Assembly (NCBI GenBank): GCA_944388735.1
Contig: CALXJX010000006.1
Coordinates: 1 to 53,408 of the forward strand
Reading direction: 5' to 3'
From: an uncultured Clostridia bacterium
GTDB lineage: Bacteria; Bacillota; Clostridia; TANB77; CAG-508
DNA: 53,408 bases
Shown: positions 27,225 to 37,366 of the stretch, piece after piece
Position numbering within the stretch: position 1 is the stretch's first letter
How the letters are laid out: each line of letters begins with the position of its first letter
The notes under the pieces: generated by a model
Databases searched by the model: none
Told to the model about the DNA's origin: nothing
Seen by the model: the letters and a program-made list of their open reading frames with translations, nothing else
Translations under genes and position numbers: made by a program

Positions 27225-30200
27225 TTATAGCAATATTTCTTTTTCTAAACAAGTAGAATATATGTATGTTTTAGCAACTCTTTTGTCTAAAGCTTGTTCT
27301 AAAGCTCGTCTATATAAATCTAGTTGTGTATTATATCTCTCAACTAGTTGCCTTTCTTCCTCTATGTAATCTGTTTTATAATCCACTAAAATCAATTCAT
27401 CATTTTCATTTATGTAATATAAATCTATAATTCCCTGTACTAATATATTCTCATCTGACTTTTCCTCGTAAATCTCATTTACTGGAATGTTAGTGTAAAA
27501 AGGTTGTTCTCTCCATATTTTCTTAGCATTTTTCAGCTCTTTCCATATATGAGATTTAGTAAATTTCAATACTTTAAAAGCATTTATATTTTCAGCTTCT
27601 TTTTGAGTTATAATTTGTCTTTCTTGTAAACCCTTTATCAATTCATTAACTTTACTCAAATCATAATCTATATTTACATTTAATCTTTGCATACATAAAT
27701 GTATTAAAGTTCCTTTTTGAGCTCCTGACAATTTTTCATTTTTATCAGTCCTTAAAAATTGAGGAGTAGGAAAATCAAATTCTTTTTTTACAAAATTATT
27801 ATCATTTCCATTTTTCATTTCACCTAAATTCCTTTCTCCAATTTCTTTAAGAGAATGTATGTGAGTTTTCATTTGTTTTATATTGGTAACAGATGTTTTA
27901 GTTGGTATTTTTGTATCGACTTCAAAAGAATATTTCCATTCAATTTTATCTTTTAAATAATTTAATTCTTTCTCTTCCACCTTAGTATTTTTTAATATCT
28001 GCATAACATCTATTTCTTCTTTTTCTACTTTCTCAAAACTTTTCATAATATCTTTCTTATTTTTCGGAATAAGTAAAACAATATTATCCACTCCTGGTTT
28101 TTCATAACAGTATGTTAACAAAATCCAATCCAAATATCTTTTATATTTCTTTAGCAAAATAGGATTTATTTTATTATCTATCTTCTTATATTGATATACT
28201 TCATCTTGCATTTTTTTCATTTCTTTTTCAAAATCTTTTGAAACACCTGTAATAATCAATTTTTCTTTTGCCCTTGTTAAAGCTACATATAAAATTCTCA
28301 TCTCTTCAGACAAGCTTTCTGTTAATATTTTACTTTTAATAGCAACTTTACTAAGAGTATCATATTGTACTTGTCTCTCATAATCAATATATTTTACTCC
28401 TATTCCCATATCTTGATGTAATAATACATTTTTATTTAAATCCATTAAATTAAACTGCTTTCCTGTACAAGATAAAAATACAACCGGAAATTCAAGTCCT
28501 TTACTCTTATGAATACTCATAATCCTTACAACATCATCATTTTCTCCAATCAATTTTGCAGAACTCATATCTCCACTATTTAATCTTAATTTTTCAATAA
28601 AATGTATAAAATTATATAATCCCTTGAAACTTGCTGTTTCATATTGTTTCGCTCTTTCAAAAAGCATTTTCAAGTTTGCTTGTCTTAGAAAACCATTTGG
28701 CATTAATCCTACATAATTATAATAACCTGTATCTGAATATATTTTCCATATAAGCTCATCCAATGCTAAAAATTCTTGTTCTTCTCTCCAACAATCAAGA
28801 TTATTTAAAAAATTTTCTATCTTATTTTTTAATTTTTCATCTACATCAACTTTTGCTTTTTGTAAACATGTATAAAAATTATCATATTTATCTGATAATC
28901 TTATTCTTACAAGTTCATCATCTGTAAATCCGCCTATACTAGACCTTAAAATTGCAACTAGTGGTATATCTTGCATTGGATTATCTATAATCTTTAGCAA
29001 ATTCATCATAGTTTGTATTTCAATAGAATCTAAATATTCTTGCGAGCTATCAGAAAAAACAGGAATATCTAAATTTATCAGTTCTTGCTCATAAATTGGT
29101 GCAGTTTCTTTTGTTGATCTCAATAAAATTACAATATCTTTGTAACTTATATTTCTAAACTCTTTTTTCTTTATATCAAATACTTGAAATTTCTCGTTTA
29201 TTAAGCTTTTTATTTTATTTGCTACAAACTTCGCCTCTAGTTCAATATTTTCTATTCTATCTTCTTCTTTTTCTTGTTCTTCTTCAGTTTCTTCGCTTTC
29301 ATATTCGTAAATTTCACTACTTGAACTATTTTTATCATTTACATATTCTTTTGTATAATTATTTTCATCAGCATCATTTTCTTTCAAATTTAATACATAG
29401 ATTTCTGTTTTTAAATCTTGATTTGTATCTTCATAATTAGCACCTAAATTCAAATATTCATCTTGGTTGTAATCTATATCTCCTAGTTCTCTACTCATAA
29501 TATTTTCAAAAATCATATTTGTAAAGTCTAATATATTTTTTCTACTTCTAAAATTTTTGAATAGCTGTATTGCCATTGGGGACGGGTTCGTTTGGCAATT
29601 TTGTGCCAAAAGGGACAGGTTCGTCTGACTGTTTGGATTTGTCTTATCTGAATTTACGTCTATATTTTCTCGGCTTTCTTGATTTTTTTCATAACTTTCA
29701 TACTTTTGTAAAAATAGCTCCGGCATAGCTTGTCTAAATTTATATATACTTTGTTTTACATCTCCTACCATAAATATATTTTTTTCATTTGAAATTGCTG
29801 TCAATATATATTCTTGTACTAAATTACTATCCTGATATTCATCAATTGCTATTTCTTGGAATTTCTCTTGATATTTTTTTGCCACCTCTGTCTGCTTTAG
29901 ATTTCCATTTTCATCTTCTTTTAGTAGTATTTTTAAAGCAAAATGTTCTATATCATTAAAATCAACTATATTTTTTTCTCTTTTCTTTTTACTAAAAATT
30001 TCATCAAATTCTAAAATAAGATTTTGCAATTTTTTTAATATATCATACATATCATAGATGTCCTTATTAGCTTCTTGTGAATTACAAATCATTATTTTAT
30101 TTATTTTTTTATTTAACTTTGCTTTTACTTGTGTACGAATTTCTTTTGCTTGTTCTTTAATATCTGATTCTATTTTTTGCCTTGGCCATGTAACAAATTT

Positions 30201-31044
30201 CATATTTTGACTGATTTCAAATGCTTTATTCCAATTATCCAAATTACACTGCAATGTTTCCAACATATCTATATCATTTCTTATTGTTTGCCAAAATTTT
30301 TCTAGTTCAGTATCTAATAATAGTTTTTTTTCTATATTTTTTAATGTTGATATGTCATCTATTAATTCTTCGTTCAATTCTTTTATTAATTCTTCTCCCC
30401 AGATTGTCTTACTAAAATCTTCTTGTAGTCTTTCTCCTATATTAAATAATTCTATTTTTTCTTCCAACCATTTCTTAGGGAACGGATTACTTTGAATATA
30501 TGTATATATTTTTAAGATTAATTCTTTTAATGGTGTATCATCTCTATAACTAGTGTATATATTTATTAACTTTAGAAAACTTTCATCTTGCTCTTCATAT
30601 TTTTTCTCAAATATTTCCTCTATAATTTCTTGTTTTAATAGCTCTATTTCTGTCGTATCTGCGATTCTAAAATTTGGTGATATATTATCTAGTTCATAAA
30701 AATAATTTTTTACGATTTCTAAACAAAATGAATCTATTGTACTTATACTTGCCTTGTTTAATAATGTTATTTGTCTTTGTAGATTTTCATTTTCTGGCTC
30801 TTCTTCTAATTTTTTATAAATAGCATTTAATACTCTTTCCCTCATTTCTGATGCAGCTGCATTTGTAAATGTTACAACTAATATTCTATCTATATCTATC
30901 TTTTCATTTATTATCTTATTTATTATTCTTTCAACTAATACTGCTGTTTTTCCACTGCCGTGCTGCAGCAGCTACTAATATATTAGAGCCTTTTTTATAT
31001 ATTGCTTGTTCTTGTTCTTTTGTCCATTTAGTTTCTGACATCAT
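27225..31044 (-). pseudogene. addA: ATP-dependent helicase/nuclease subunit A, frameshifted in the Walker A motif
   Basis: The main frame (27225-30845, 1206 residues) has TFTNAAASEMRERV, the Walker B-type IDEYQDSN, KQSIYKFRQAMPELF, KNFRSRKNILDF, VRIMSIHKSKGLEFPVVFL, YVALTRAKEKLI and the C-terminal nuclease VDYKTDYIEE..QLDLYRRALE. The N-terminus (MSETKWTKEQEQAIYKKGS.., from 31044 or 31041) is in another frame. One extra base at 30960 breaks AAAAGSGKT exactly; removing it restores a full protein of about 1270 residues. It may be an assembly error or a real loss of function. No addB is adjacent, since the XTP pyrophosphatase gene lies upstream. A REP repeat is inserted in frame at 29570-29629. 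Confidence 0.8.
29570..29629. repeat. family D REP-like repeat pair inside addA
   Basis: Two tandem units: TTGCCA-ttggggacggg-ttcgtTTGGCAA (29570-29598) and GTGCCA-aaagggacagg..TCTGAC (29603-29629). They share the GGGGAC/GGGAC core of the fab operon copies. They add residues such as LLAQNCQTNPSPMAIQ between LQKYESY and LFKNFRSRK without changing the frame. Confidence 0.75.
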
Positions 31045-31093
31045 TTTTTTCGTATGACATATTTATTAAATATTCATACTCTCCTTTCTCAAA

Positions 31094-31684
31094 CTATTCG
31101 TATTTTTCTAGCTTTGTTTTTAAATCTTGTAGTGCTTTTTTTCTATGGCTGATTTCATTTTTTTCTTCTGATGAAAGTTCCGCAAATGTTTTCCCATTAT
31201 TTATTTCAAAGATTTCATCAAATCCAAATCCATTTTTTCCTCTTTTTTCATTTGCTATTTTTCCTTCTATTTCTCCTTTTCCAATAATGTATTTTCCGTC
31301 CTCATAATATGCCATACAACATTTTACTCTTGCTTTTCTTTCATCATCTTTAAATTTTTTCATTTTTTCTAATATATAGCTATTTCTTTGTTCTTGTGTG
31401 GCTTCTTCTCCTAAAAATCTTGCTGTATATATTCCTGGCCATCCTTGTAATATGTCTATACATAGCCCACTGTCATCTGCTATACAAGGCATCTTTACAA
31501 CTTCTGATATTTCTTTTGCTTTTTTCTTTGCATTTCCTTCAAATGATTCTTGGTCTTCTATGACATCTGTCTTGCAATTTATTTCTTTTAATGATATTAT
31601 TTCATAATTTTTTAATATCTCTTTTATTTCTTTTATTTTTCCTGGATTATTTGTTGCTATTACTATTTTTTTGTTATTTTTCAT
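31094..31684 (-). CDS. rdgB: XTP/dITP diphosphatase (RdgB/HAM1 family)
   Basis: A 196-residue housecleaning pyrophosphatase that removes non-canonical purine nucleotides. It has VIATNNPGKIKEI, the segment ESFEGNAKKKA, CIADDSGLCIDILQGWPGIYTARF, GFGFDEIFEI and the C-terminal ELSSEEKNEISHRKKAL. GGGAT lies before the ATG. It lies 49 bp upstream of the reconstructed addA start on the same strand. Confidence 0.94.
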   Translation of the reverse strand: MKNNKKIVIATNNPGKIKEIKEILKNYEIISLKEINCKTDVIEDQESFEGNAKKKAKEISEVVKMPCIADDSGLCIDILQGWPGIYTARFLGEEATQEQRNSYILEKMKKFKDDERKARVKCCMAYYEDGKYIIGKGEIEGKIANEKRGKNGFGFDEIFEINNGKTFAELSSEEKNEISHRKKALQDLKTKLEKYE

Positions 31685-31879
31685 TTTTATTTATATCCCT
31701 TTCTTCAAATACTATTTTATTTTGAAAAAGTCTAAATTATCTGTAAAAAATTATCTCTATTTTATCTCTTTGCTTTTTGTTTCTGTATTTTTGTCTCGAA
31801 TTTTTATACTTATACTATCATAAATTTTCTTCATTTTCAATTCGTTTTTCAGAATTATATTAACAATCGCTAACAGTTC

Positions 31880-32187
31880 GTTACTATTCAAAACTAAAAA
31901 TCGCTATTTAAAATGTTGATATATTAATATTTTTTAGCTTATTATAGAGACTGTGAATAAGTAACAGTTCAGAGGTCAAAAGGGAAATTATGATTTCTTG
32001 AGTAAGCTTCAAATGTGCCGTGAAATAAATGTATAAATTCTTAGCTTTAAATAACTGAGGAAGCGTGAACAACGAGAGGCTCGGTTATTTAAAGCTTAGA
32101 ATTTATAATTTATGTAACAAGCCGAGAAGATTACGAAAGAAATCATAAATTCCCTTTTGACCTCTGAACTATTACAACAATAGTAAC
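31880..32187. repeat. family B repeat, copy 3, split by a nested family A copy
   Basis: The left end GTTACTATTC is at 31880. The body carries TGTTGATATATTAATATT and TAGCTTATTATAGAGACTG. The right end AATAGTAAC is recovered only after skipping 31961-32175. The body is shorter than the copy at 43646-43908. It lies in the 537 bp gap between rdgB and ileS; the rest of the gap is plain AT-rich sequence. Confidence 0.65.
31961..32175. repeat. family A palindrome, copy 3 (full length, nested)
   Basis: A 215 bp element with outer GTAACAGTTCAGAGGTCAAA and arms AGGGAAATTATGATTTCTT against AAGAAATCATAAATTCCCT. The interior is the reverse orientation of copy 1: GTGCCGTGAAATAAATG.., CTTAGCTTTAAATAACTGAG.., GAGAGGCTCGGTTATTTAAA.. 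It lies within the right end of a family B element. Confidence 0.85.
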
Positions 32188-32197
32188 AACAAGTTGC

Positions 32198-32231
32198 AAA
32201 AAGGAACGTTTTGGAATATTCCTAACGTTCC
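32198..32231 (-). terminator. terminator of ileS, overlapping its stop codon
   Basis: On the minus strand, GGAACGTT-AGGAATATTCCA-AAACGTTCC is followed by TTTTT. The first arm includes the last codons of ileS and its TAG stop, so termination and translation end are coupled in space. Confidence 0.8.
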
Positions 32232-35200
32232 ACTTCAATCTTCAAATTTTCCCCATTAATATTTGTGTCAACATATCCTTTTCTTTCTGCTTCGTAAATA
32301 ATATTATTAGCCAAAGTATCATGTTTAATTATATCTTCAAACTTCCTCATAATATTTTCTACTTTTTCATTACCAGTTACATATAAGTTAATTCTGTCTA
32401 GAACTTCGAATCCGCTATCTTTTCTCATATTTTGTACTTTTGATAATACTTCTCTTAGAATTCCTTCTTCTTCTAATTCTGGTGTTATTGTTGTATCTAA
32501 TACAACTCCAATTTCACCTTCCCCACTGAAGGCAAATCCTTCTTTTCCTTGCATTGTTACAAGTAAGTTTTCAGAATTCAATCCAATTTGAGTATCATCA
32601 ATTTCAATGTATTCTACTCCGCCATTTTTCACAGTATTTGCTAAGTCCATTTGATTTTTCTTAGCGATTTCTTCTTTTATTCTAGGTATTAGCCTTCCAT
32701 ATTCTTTTCCTAACACTGGTAAATTTGGTTTTATTTCAAAATTTACATACTCTGACATTTCTGCTCCTAGTTTTACTTCTTTTACGTTTAATTCTTCTTT
32801 TACAATGTCTGCATAGTATTCTGGAAGTGTGTCTATTGAAATTAACATTTCTGATAATGGCTGTCTGTTCTTGATATTTACAGAATTTCTAGCACTTCTT
32901 CCTAATTTTACAATTTTATATGCTAAATCCATTTCTTTTTCTAATTCTTTATCTATTACTTTTTCATCTACTTCTGGCCATGAACATAAATGTATACTTT
33001 CTGGCTCTGTTTTATCTAACCCTACTACTAGATTTTGATATATTTCTTCTGTTATAAATGGTACAAATGGTGCTGATATCTTACACAAGTCTACCAATAC
33101 TTTATATAATGTTACATAAGCACCAATTTTATCATCTGTTAATTCTTGGCTCCAAAATCTTTCTCTATTTCTTCTAACATACCAATTTGATAAGCTATCT
33201 GTAAATTCTTCTATTTCGATTGCGGCTCCTGTTATATCATAGTTTTCTAGTTTGTTGTCTACGTCTTTTATTAATGTGTTTAACTTTGATATAATCCATT
33301 TATCCATAACATTTGTTATTTTAAAATCTTTATATTCTAATGGATTAAATTTATCAATTTCTGCATATAGTACATAGAATGAATACACATTCCACAATGT
33401 ACTTAAAAATCCTCTTTGAGTTTCTTTTACATTATCTAAAGATAATCGTGTAGGTAACCATGGTGCACTACATGTATAGAAATGCCACCTTGTGCTATCT
33501 GCTCCTACTGTGTTTAATAGTTCCATTGGATCTACACCATTTCCCTTTGATTTAGACATTTTTTGTCCTTTTTCATCTAATACATGTCCTAAAACTATAC
33601 AATTTTCAAATGGTGTTCTTCCAAATAACGCTGTTCCTACTGCTGTTAATGTATAAAACCAGCCTCTTGTTTGATCTATTGCTTCTGAAATGAATTGTGC
33701 TGGAAAGTTATTGTCAAACATTTCTTTATTTTCAAATGGATAGTGCCATTGTGCAAAAGGCATTGAACCTGAATCAAACCAACAATCTATTACTTCTTTT
33801 GCTCTATGCATTTTTTTACCACATTTTGGGCATTTTAATTCTACTGCATCTATATATGGTTTATGTAATTCGATATCTTCAGGTACGTCAATTCCCTTTT
33901 CTTTTAGTTCTGCAATAGAACCTATACATTCTTGATGTCCACAGTTTTCGTCTTCACAAGTCCAGATTGGAAGTGGTGTTCCCCAATATCTATCTCTTGA
34001 GATTCCCCAGTCTATAACATTTTCTAAGAATTTTCCAAATCTTCCTGTTTTGATTGTTTCTGGATACCAATTAACTTTGCTATTGTTTTCAACTAATTCA
34101 TCTCTTAGTTTACTCATAGCAACAAACCAACTTTCTTTTGGATAATATAATAATGGTGTATCACATCTCCAGCAGTGTGGATATGAATGCAAATGTTTTT
34201 CTTTGCTAAATAATTTGTTCTCTTGTTTTAACCATTTACAAATATCTTCATTACAATCTCTTACAAATCTTCCAGCAAATGGTTCTACATCTTTTACAAA
34301 TTTTCCTTCTCTATCTACTAAATTAATAAATGTTATTCCATTTTGTTTAGCAACTATGCTATCATCTTCACCATAAGCAGGTGCTATATGAACTATTCCT
34401 GTACCGTCTGTTAATGTTACATAGTCTCCATGAATAACTTCAAAAGCTTTTCCTTCAACTTTTCCAAATGGCATTAATCTTTCATATTTTGTTCCTAATA
34501 ATTCTTCACCTTTAAATGTTTTTATTAAATCATAAGGTGTTTCTTTTAATACAGTTTCTATTAAGTCTTTTGCTAAAATATAATTTTCATATATTGGTTC
34601 ATCATCTGTTCCAATATTAGCTTTTACTTCAGCATATTCATAAGATTTATTTACGCAAAGAGCTAAGTTTGATGGTAATGTCCATGGTGTTGTTGTCCAT
34701 GCTAAAATATATGTATCTTTGTCAAATTTTTGTCCGTCAACAACTTTGAATTTTGCAATACATGTTAAATCTTTTACATCTTTATATCCTTGTGCTACTT
34801 CATGTGATGATAATGCTGTTCCACATCTTGGACAATATGGCATAACTTTATGCCCTTCATAAAGAAGCCCTTTTTCCCACATTTGTTTTAGTGCCCACCA
34901 TACAGATTCAATATATTCATTATGATATGTAACATAAGGATTTTCCATATCTACCCAAAATCCGACTTTATTAGTCATTTCTTCCCATAAATGAACATAT
35001 TCAAATACACTTTCTTTACATTGCTTAACAAATTTTTCAACACCATATTCTTCTATTTGCTGTTTTCCTGAAATTCCTAGTTTTTTTTCTATTTCAAGTT
35101 CTACTGGTAATCCATGTGTATCCCAACCTGCTTTTCTAATTACTCTGTATCCTTTCATTACTTTATATCTAGGAATTAAATCTTTTATAACCCTTGTCTC

Positions 35201-35377
35201 GATATGTCCAACATGTGGTTTTCCATTTGCTGTTGGTGGTCCGTCATAAAATGTAAAATATCTTTTCCCTTGATTTCCATTAAGGCTTTTCTTTATGATG
35301 TCTTTATCCTTCCACATTTTTGCTACATCGTTTTCCATTCCTACAAAACCTTTTTGCAATTCAACTTTTTTGTACAT
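32222..35377 (-). CDS. ileS: isoleucyl-tRNA synthetase, type 2
   Basis: A 1051-residue class I synthetase that charges tRNA-Ile. It has the HIGH-type motif in [14 protein letters not shown] (about 46-59), [20 protein letters not shown], an editing (CP1) domain with [24 protein letters not shown] (about 610) and the zinc-like CPKCGKK. It ends in a long anticodon-binding part. The length and the [19 protein letters not shown] segment fit the eukaryote-like IleS2 branch, which is often tolerant of mupirocin. GGAGG lies before the ATG. A T-box leader precedes it. Confidence 0.95.
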   Translation of the reverse strand: MYKKVELQKGFVGMENDVAKMWKDKDIIKKSLNGNQGKRYFTFYDGPPTANGKPHVGHIETRVIKDLIPRYKVMKGYRVIRKAGWDTHGLPVELEIEKKLGISGKQQIEEYGVEKFVKQCKESVFEYVHLWEEMTNKVGFWVDMENPYVTYHNEYIESVWWALKQMWEKGLLYEGHKVMPYCPRCGTALSSHEVAQGYKDVKDLTCIAKFKVVDGQKFDKDTYILAWTTTPWTLPSNLALCVNKSYEYAEVKANIGTDDEPIYENYILAKDLIETVLKETPYDLIKTFKGEELLGTKYERLMPFGKVEGKAFEVIHGDYVTLTDGTGIVHIAPAYGEDDSIVAKQNGITFINLVDREGKFVKDVEPFAGRFVRDCNEDICKWLKQENKLFSKEKHLHSYPHCWRCDTPLLYYPKESWFVAMSKLRDELVENNSKVNWYPETIKTGRFGKFLENVIDWGISRDRYWGTPLPIWTCEDENCGHQECIGSIAELKEKGIDVPEDIELHKPYIDAVELKCPKCGKKMHRAKEVIDCWFDSGSMPFAQWHYPFENKEMFDNNFPAQFISEAIDQTRGWFYTLTAVGTALFGRTPFENCIVLGHVLDEKGQKMSKSKGNGVDPMELLNTVGADSTRWHFYTCSAPWLPTRLSLDNVKETQRGFLSTLWNVYSFYVLYAEIDKFNPLEYKDFKITNVMDKWIISKLNTLIKDVDNKLENYDITGAAIEIEEFTDSLSNWYVRRNRERFWSQELTDDKIGAYVTLYKVLVDLCKISAPFVPFITEEIYQNLVVGLDKTEPESIHLCSWPEVDEKVIDKELEKEMDLAYKIVKLGRSARNSVNIKNRQPLSEMLISIDTLPEYYADIVKEELNVKEVKLGAEMSEYVNFEIKPNLPVLGKEYGRLIPRIKEEIAKKNQMDLANTVKNGGVEYIEIDDTQIGLNSENLLVTMQGKEGFAFSGEGEIGVVLDTTITPELEEEGILREVLSKVQNMRKDSGFEVLDRINLYVTGNEKVENIMRKFEDIIKHDTLANNIIYEAERKGYVDTNINGENLKIEVER

Positions 35378-35436
35378 AAAAATTCCTCCTTTATTTTTTT
35401 ATAACTTTCAAAATAGGAAATACAATTAACTCTAAT

Positions 35437-35597
35437 GGAACAAATCGGAAAGCCTTAAAATTCGTACTAATTTAATCTTTTCTCGTTGGCTTTCCGTAAA
35501 TTTGTTCTGTGCCAATTTTACGCAAGTAAAATTGTGTGCATTCGTTGGAGCGCAGCGACTTTTATACAATAGGAAAGGATGACTTTCCTATTGTATA
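35437..35597. repeat. family C three-hairpin element, copy 1
   Basis: Hairpins: GAACAAATCGGAAAGCC..GGCTTTCCGTAAATTTGTTC; CAATTTTACG..GTAAAATTG; ATACAATAGGAAAG..CTTTCCTATTGTAT. In the transcript it starts directly after the U-run of the ileS T-box terminator and lies before the ileS ribosome binding site. The copies at 40541 and 49121 have the same position relative to a terminator and the same orientation. Confidence 0.85.
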
Positions 35598-35915
35598 AAA
35601 ATAAGAAGCTATTTTATCCTACATAAAATAGGACGAAATAGCTTCTCATTCCGCGGTACCACCTAATTTGATTAATTTTTTTATCAATTATCAAAAAGTT
35701 TATATATATTATGATAATATTTAATCTAATTAACCCTCTTATTTATCTTTAACGCAGATTTACGACTATACTTACTAGTTTCAGTATAATAACAGTTAGG
35801 TGATAATAAATGACTTTTACTTTCCCAATTTTCAGCTACCTCGGGCTCTCTTTTAAGATATTGTGCCATTTACCGTGTCCTGACTATTGTTTTTCGACTT
35901 TTATTAATTGTTTAA
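35598..35915 (-). ncRNA. T-box leader of ileS, specifier ATC
   Basis: The antiterminator core, read on the minus strand, is TTAGGTGGTACCGCGGAA (35649-35665). Stem I has AGAGAGCCCGAGGTAGCTGAA. The specifier loop reads TTATTATCACC, giving ATC (Ile), which agrees with the gene. The terminator GAAGCTATTTTATCCTA-loop-paired arm (35605-35645) is followed by TTATTTTT. Uncharged tRNA-Ile would favour readthrough. Confidence 0.9.
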
Positions 35916-35916
35916 T

Positions 35917-35944
35917 ATTATATCATGTTTTTTTCAAAATGCAA
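35917..35944 (-). promoter_or_regulatory. sigma-A promoter of the ileS T-box transcript
   Basis: TTGCAT (35939-35944), a 16 nt spacer, TATAAT (35917-35922), on the minus strand, just upstream of the T-box leader. Confidence 0.75.
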
Positions 35945-36016
35945 GCAGGTTTTACTAAATTCATGAATATTTTTAAAAATTAGATTAAAAATATTAATTG
36001 AGGTGTATATAATTTA

Positions 36017-36670
36017 ATGAATCAAATACTGATAACAAATTTAAAAAGCAAAACAATAAACAAAAAGAAATTTTTTAAAATTCAGCTTATATTATCTGTT
36101 ATTGCAATATTAATCTTTGCGGGTTTTTATATATTTTACAAAATTAAACTAGATAAAAGGGAAAAATTCTCTAATTCTCTAATCAAAAATTATAACATAC
36201 TTAAATTATATTCTTCCAATAACCACTCAGCATCAAATGAAAGCATTAATAATCAAACTGATAATATATCATCTAACAGTTTAGTTATTGGAGTCATAGA
36301 AATTCCTAAAATAAATTTATTCTACCCTATCTTTTCCGAATTAAGTGATGATTTATTAAAAGTATCTCCATGCAGATTTTATGGAGAAATGCCAGATAAA
36401 AATAGTAATTTATGTATTGCTGGTCATAATTATGATAATGACAAATTTTTTAGCCACATTCCGTCTCTAAATTATGATGATGAAATTATAATTCACGACA
36501 ATTTTGGTAATAGTTTTTTCTATACTGTAATCAAAAATTATGAAGTAGAAGAAAATGATTTGTCTCCAATTTATGATAAACTTTCTAATTCTTATGAATT
36601 AACATTAATTACTTGTAATAATATTAACAATAATAGAATTATTATTAAGGCAAAAAAGAAAGTACAATAA
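36017..36670 (+). CDS. sortase
   Basis: A 217-residue membrane-anchored cysteine transpeptidase that cleaves LPxTG-type sorting signals. One hydrophobic helix spans about 22-42. The sortase barrel (about 88-217) has IPKINLFYPIF, His137 (IAGHNYDND), Cys200 (LTLITCNN) and Arg207 (NNRIII). I cannot assign a class with confidence; class D or B-like is possible. It converges with a small gene encoding an LPKTG protein (36746-37144), its likely substrate. A hairpin with poor T-run overlaps its stop. Confidence 0.9.
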   Translation: MNQILITNLKSKTINKKKFFKIQLILSVIAILIFAGFYIFYKIKLDKREKFSNSLIKNYNILKLYSSNNHSASNESINNQTDNISSNSLVIGVIEIPKINLFYPIFSELSDDLLKVSPCRFYGEMPDKNSNLCIAGHNYDNDKFFSHIPSLNYDDEIIIHDNFGNSFFYTVIKNYEVEENDLSPIYDKLSNSYELTLITCNNINNNRIIIKAKKKVQ

Positions 36671-36745
36671 TGTACTTTCTAAATTTCTTTTCAATGCTTG
36701 ATAATGTTATTTTATATCTAATATCTATATCTTTACTTTTAATTT

Positions 36746-37144
36746 TTATATATTTCTATAATCTTTTATCTTTTTATAAGCATATATTGCTGATATTCCA
36801 AAAACTACTACTAATAAGACAGTTGGCATTGAATCTCCTATACCTGTTTTTGGTAAATTTGTATTTGTTGCATTAGTATTTCCTCTTGTATTATTTCCTG
36901 ATGAAATTAAATTTGTTGATAATCCTGTATTTGTTCTATTGGTGTTATTTGAATTATTTCCTGATGTATTATTACCTGCTGTATTTCCTGATGATGTATT
37001 ATTTGCTGAATTAGATGTTAAATCTAAGTCTTCAACATTATCTAAATCTTCAATATCTGTTGCAGATACAAAACTTGTCATTGAAATGCAGATTACAGAT
37101 ATTAACATAATTAAAAACATTTTCATTGCTACTGATTTTTTCAT
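36746..37144 (-). CDS. LPKTG cell-wall-anchored small protein
   Basis: 132 residues. A signal peptide (Lys-rich start, hydrophobic 8-27, cleavage near SFVSA) is followed by an Asp-rich stretch, then a low-complexity Asn/Thr/Ser/Gly region (43-95). The sorting signal is LPKTG (97-101), then a hydrophobic helix and KKIKDYRNI. It is a complete substrate for the convergent sortase gene. There is no folded domain, so it may be a spacer or a surface-coating protein. Confidence 0.85.
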   Translation of the reverse strand: MKKSVAMKMFLIMLISVICISMTSFVSATDIEDLDNVEDLDLTSNSANNTSSGNTAGNNTSGNNSNNTNRTNTGLSTNLISSGNNTRGNTNATNTNLPKTGIGDSMPTVLLVVVFGISAIYAYKKIKDYRNI

Positions 37145-37366
37145 ATTATCTCTCCTTACTTATTAGTATATCCTTTATTATTATTCTACAACTGCAAATT
37201 ATTATACAACAAAATTACAATAATTGCAAGTTTTATTCGATATACTAGTTTGTTCATTTGTTTTTCTATTTCTATAATATACTTATTCATATAATAAGTC
37301 AATAGTTTTTTCATTATTTTATTTTACAATTATATTACAGCTTCGTTACATTTATTTTTCGACATA

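Noticed and set aside
30845-31044. Programmed frameshift in addA
   Set aside because: No slippery heptamer or downstream structure at 30960; a one-base insertion is simpler.
35437-35597. Family C as part of the T-box riboswitch
   Set aside because: The same element lies after the rubrerythrin terminator, where no T-box exists.
36670-36876. 68-codon hydrophobic ORF after the sortase gene
   Set aside because: It lies antisense to the LPKTG gene, which has a signal peptide and full sorting signal; no convincing ribosome binding site.
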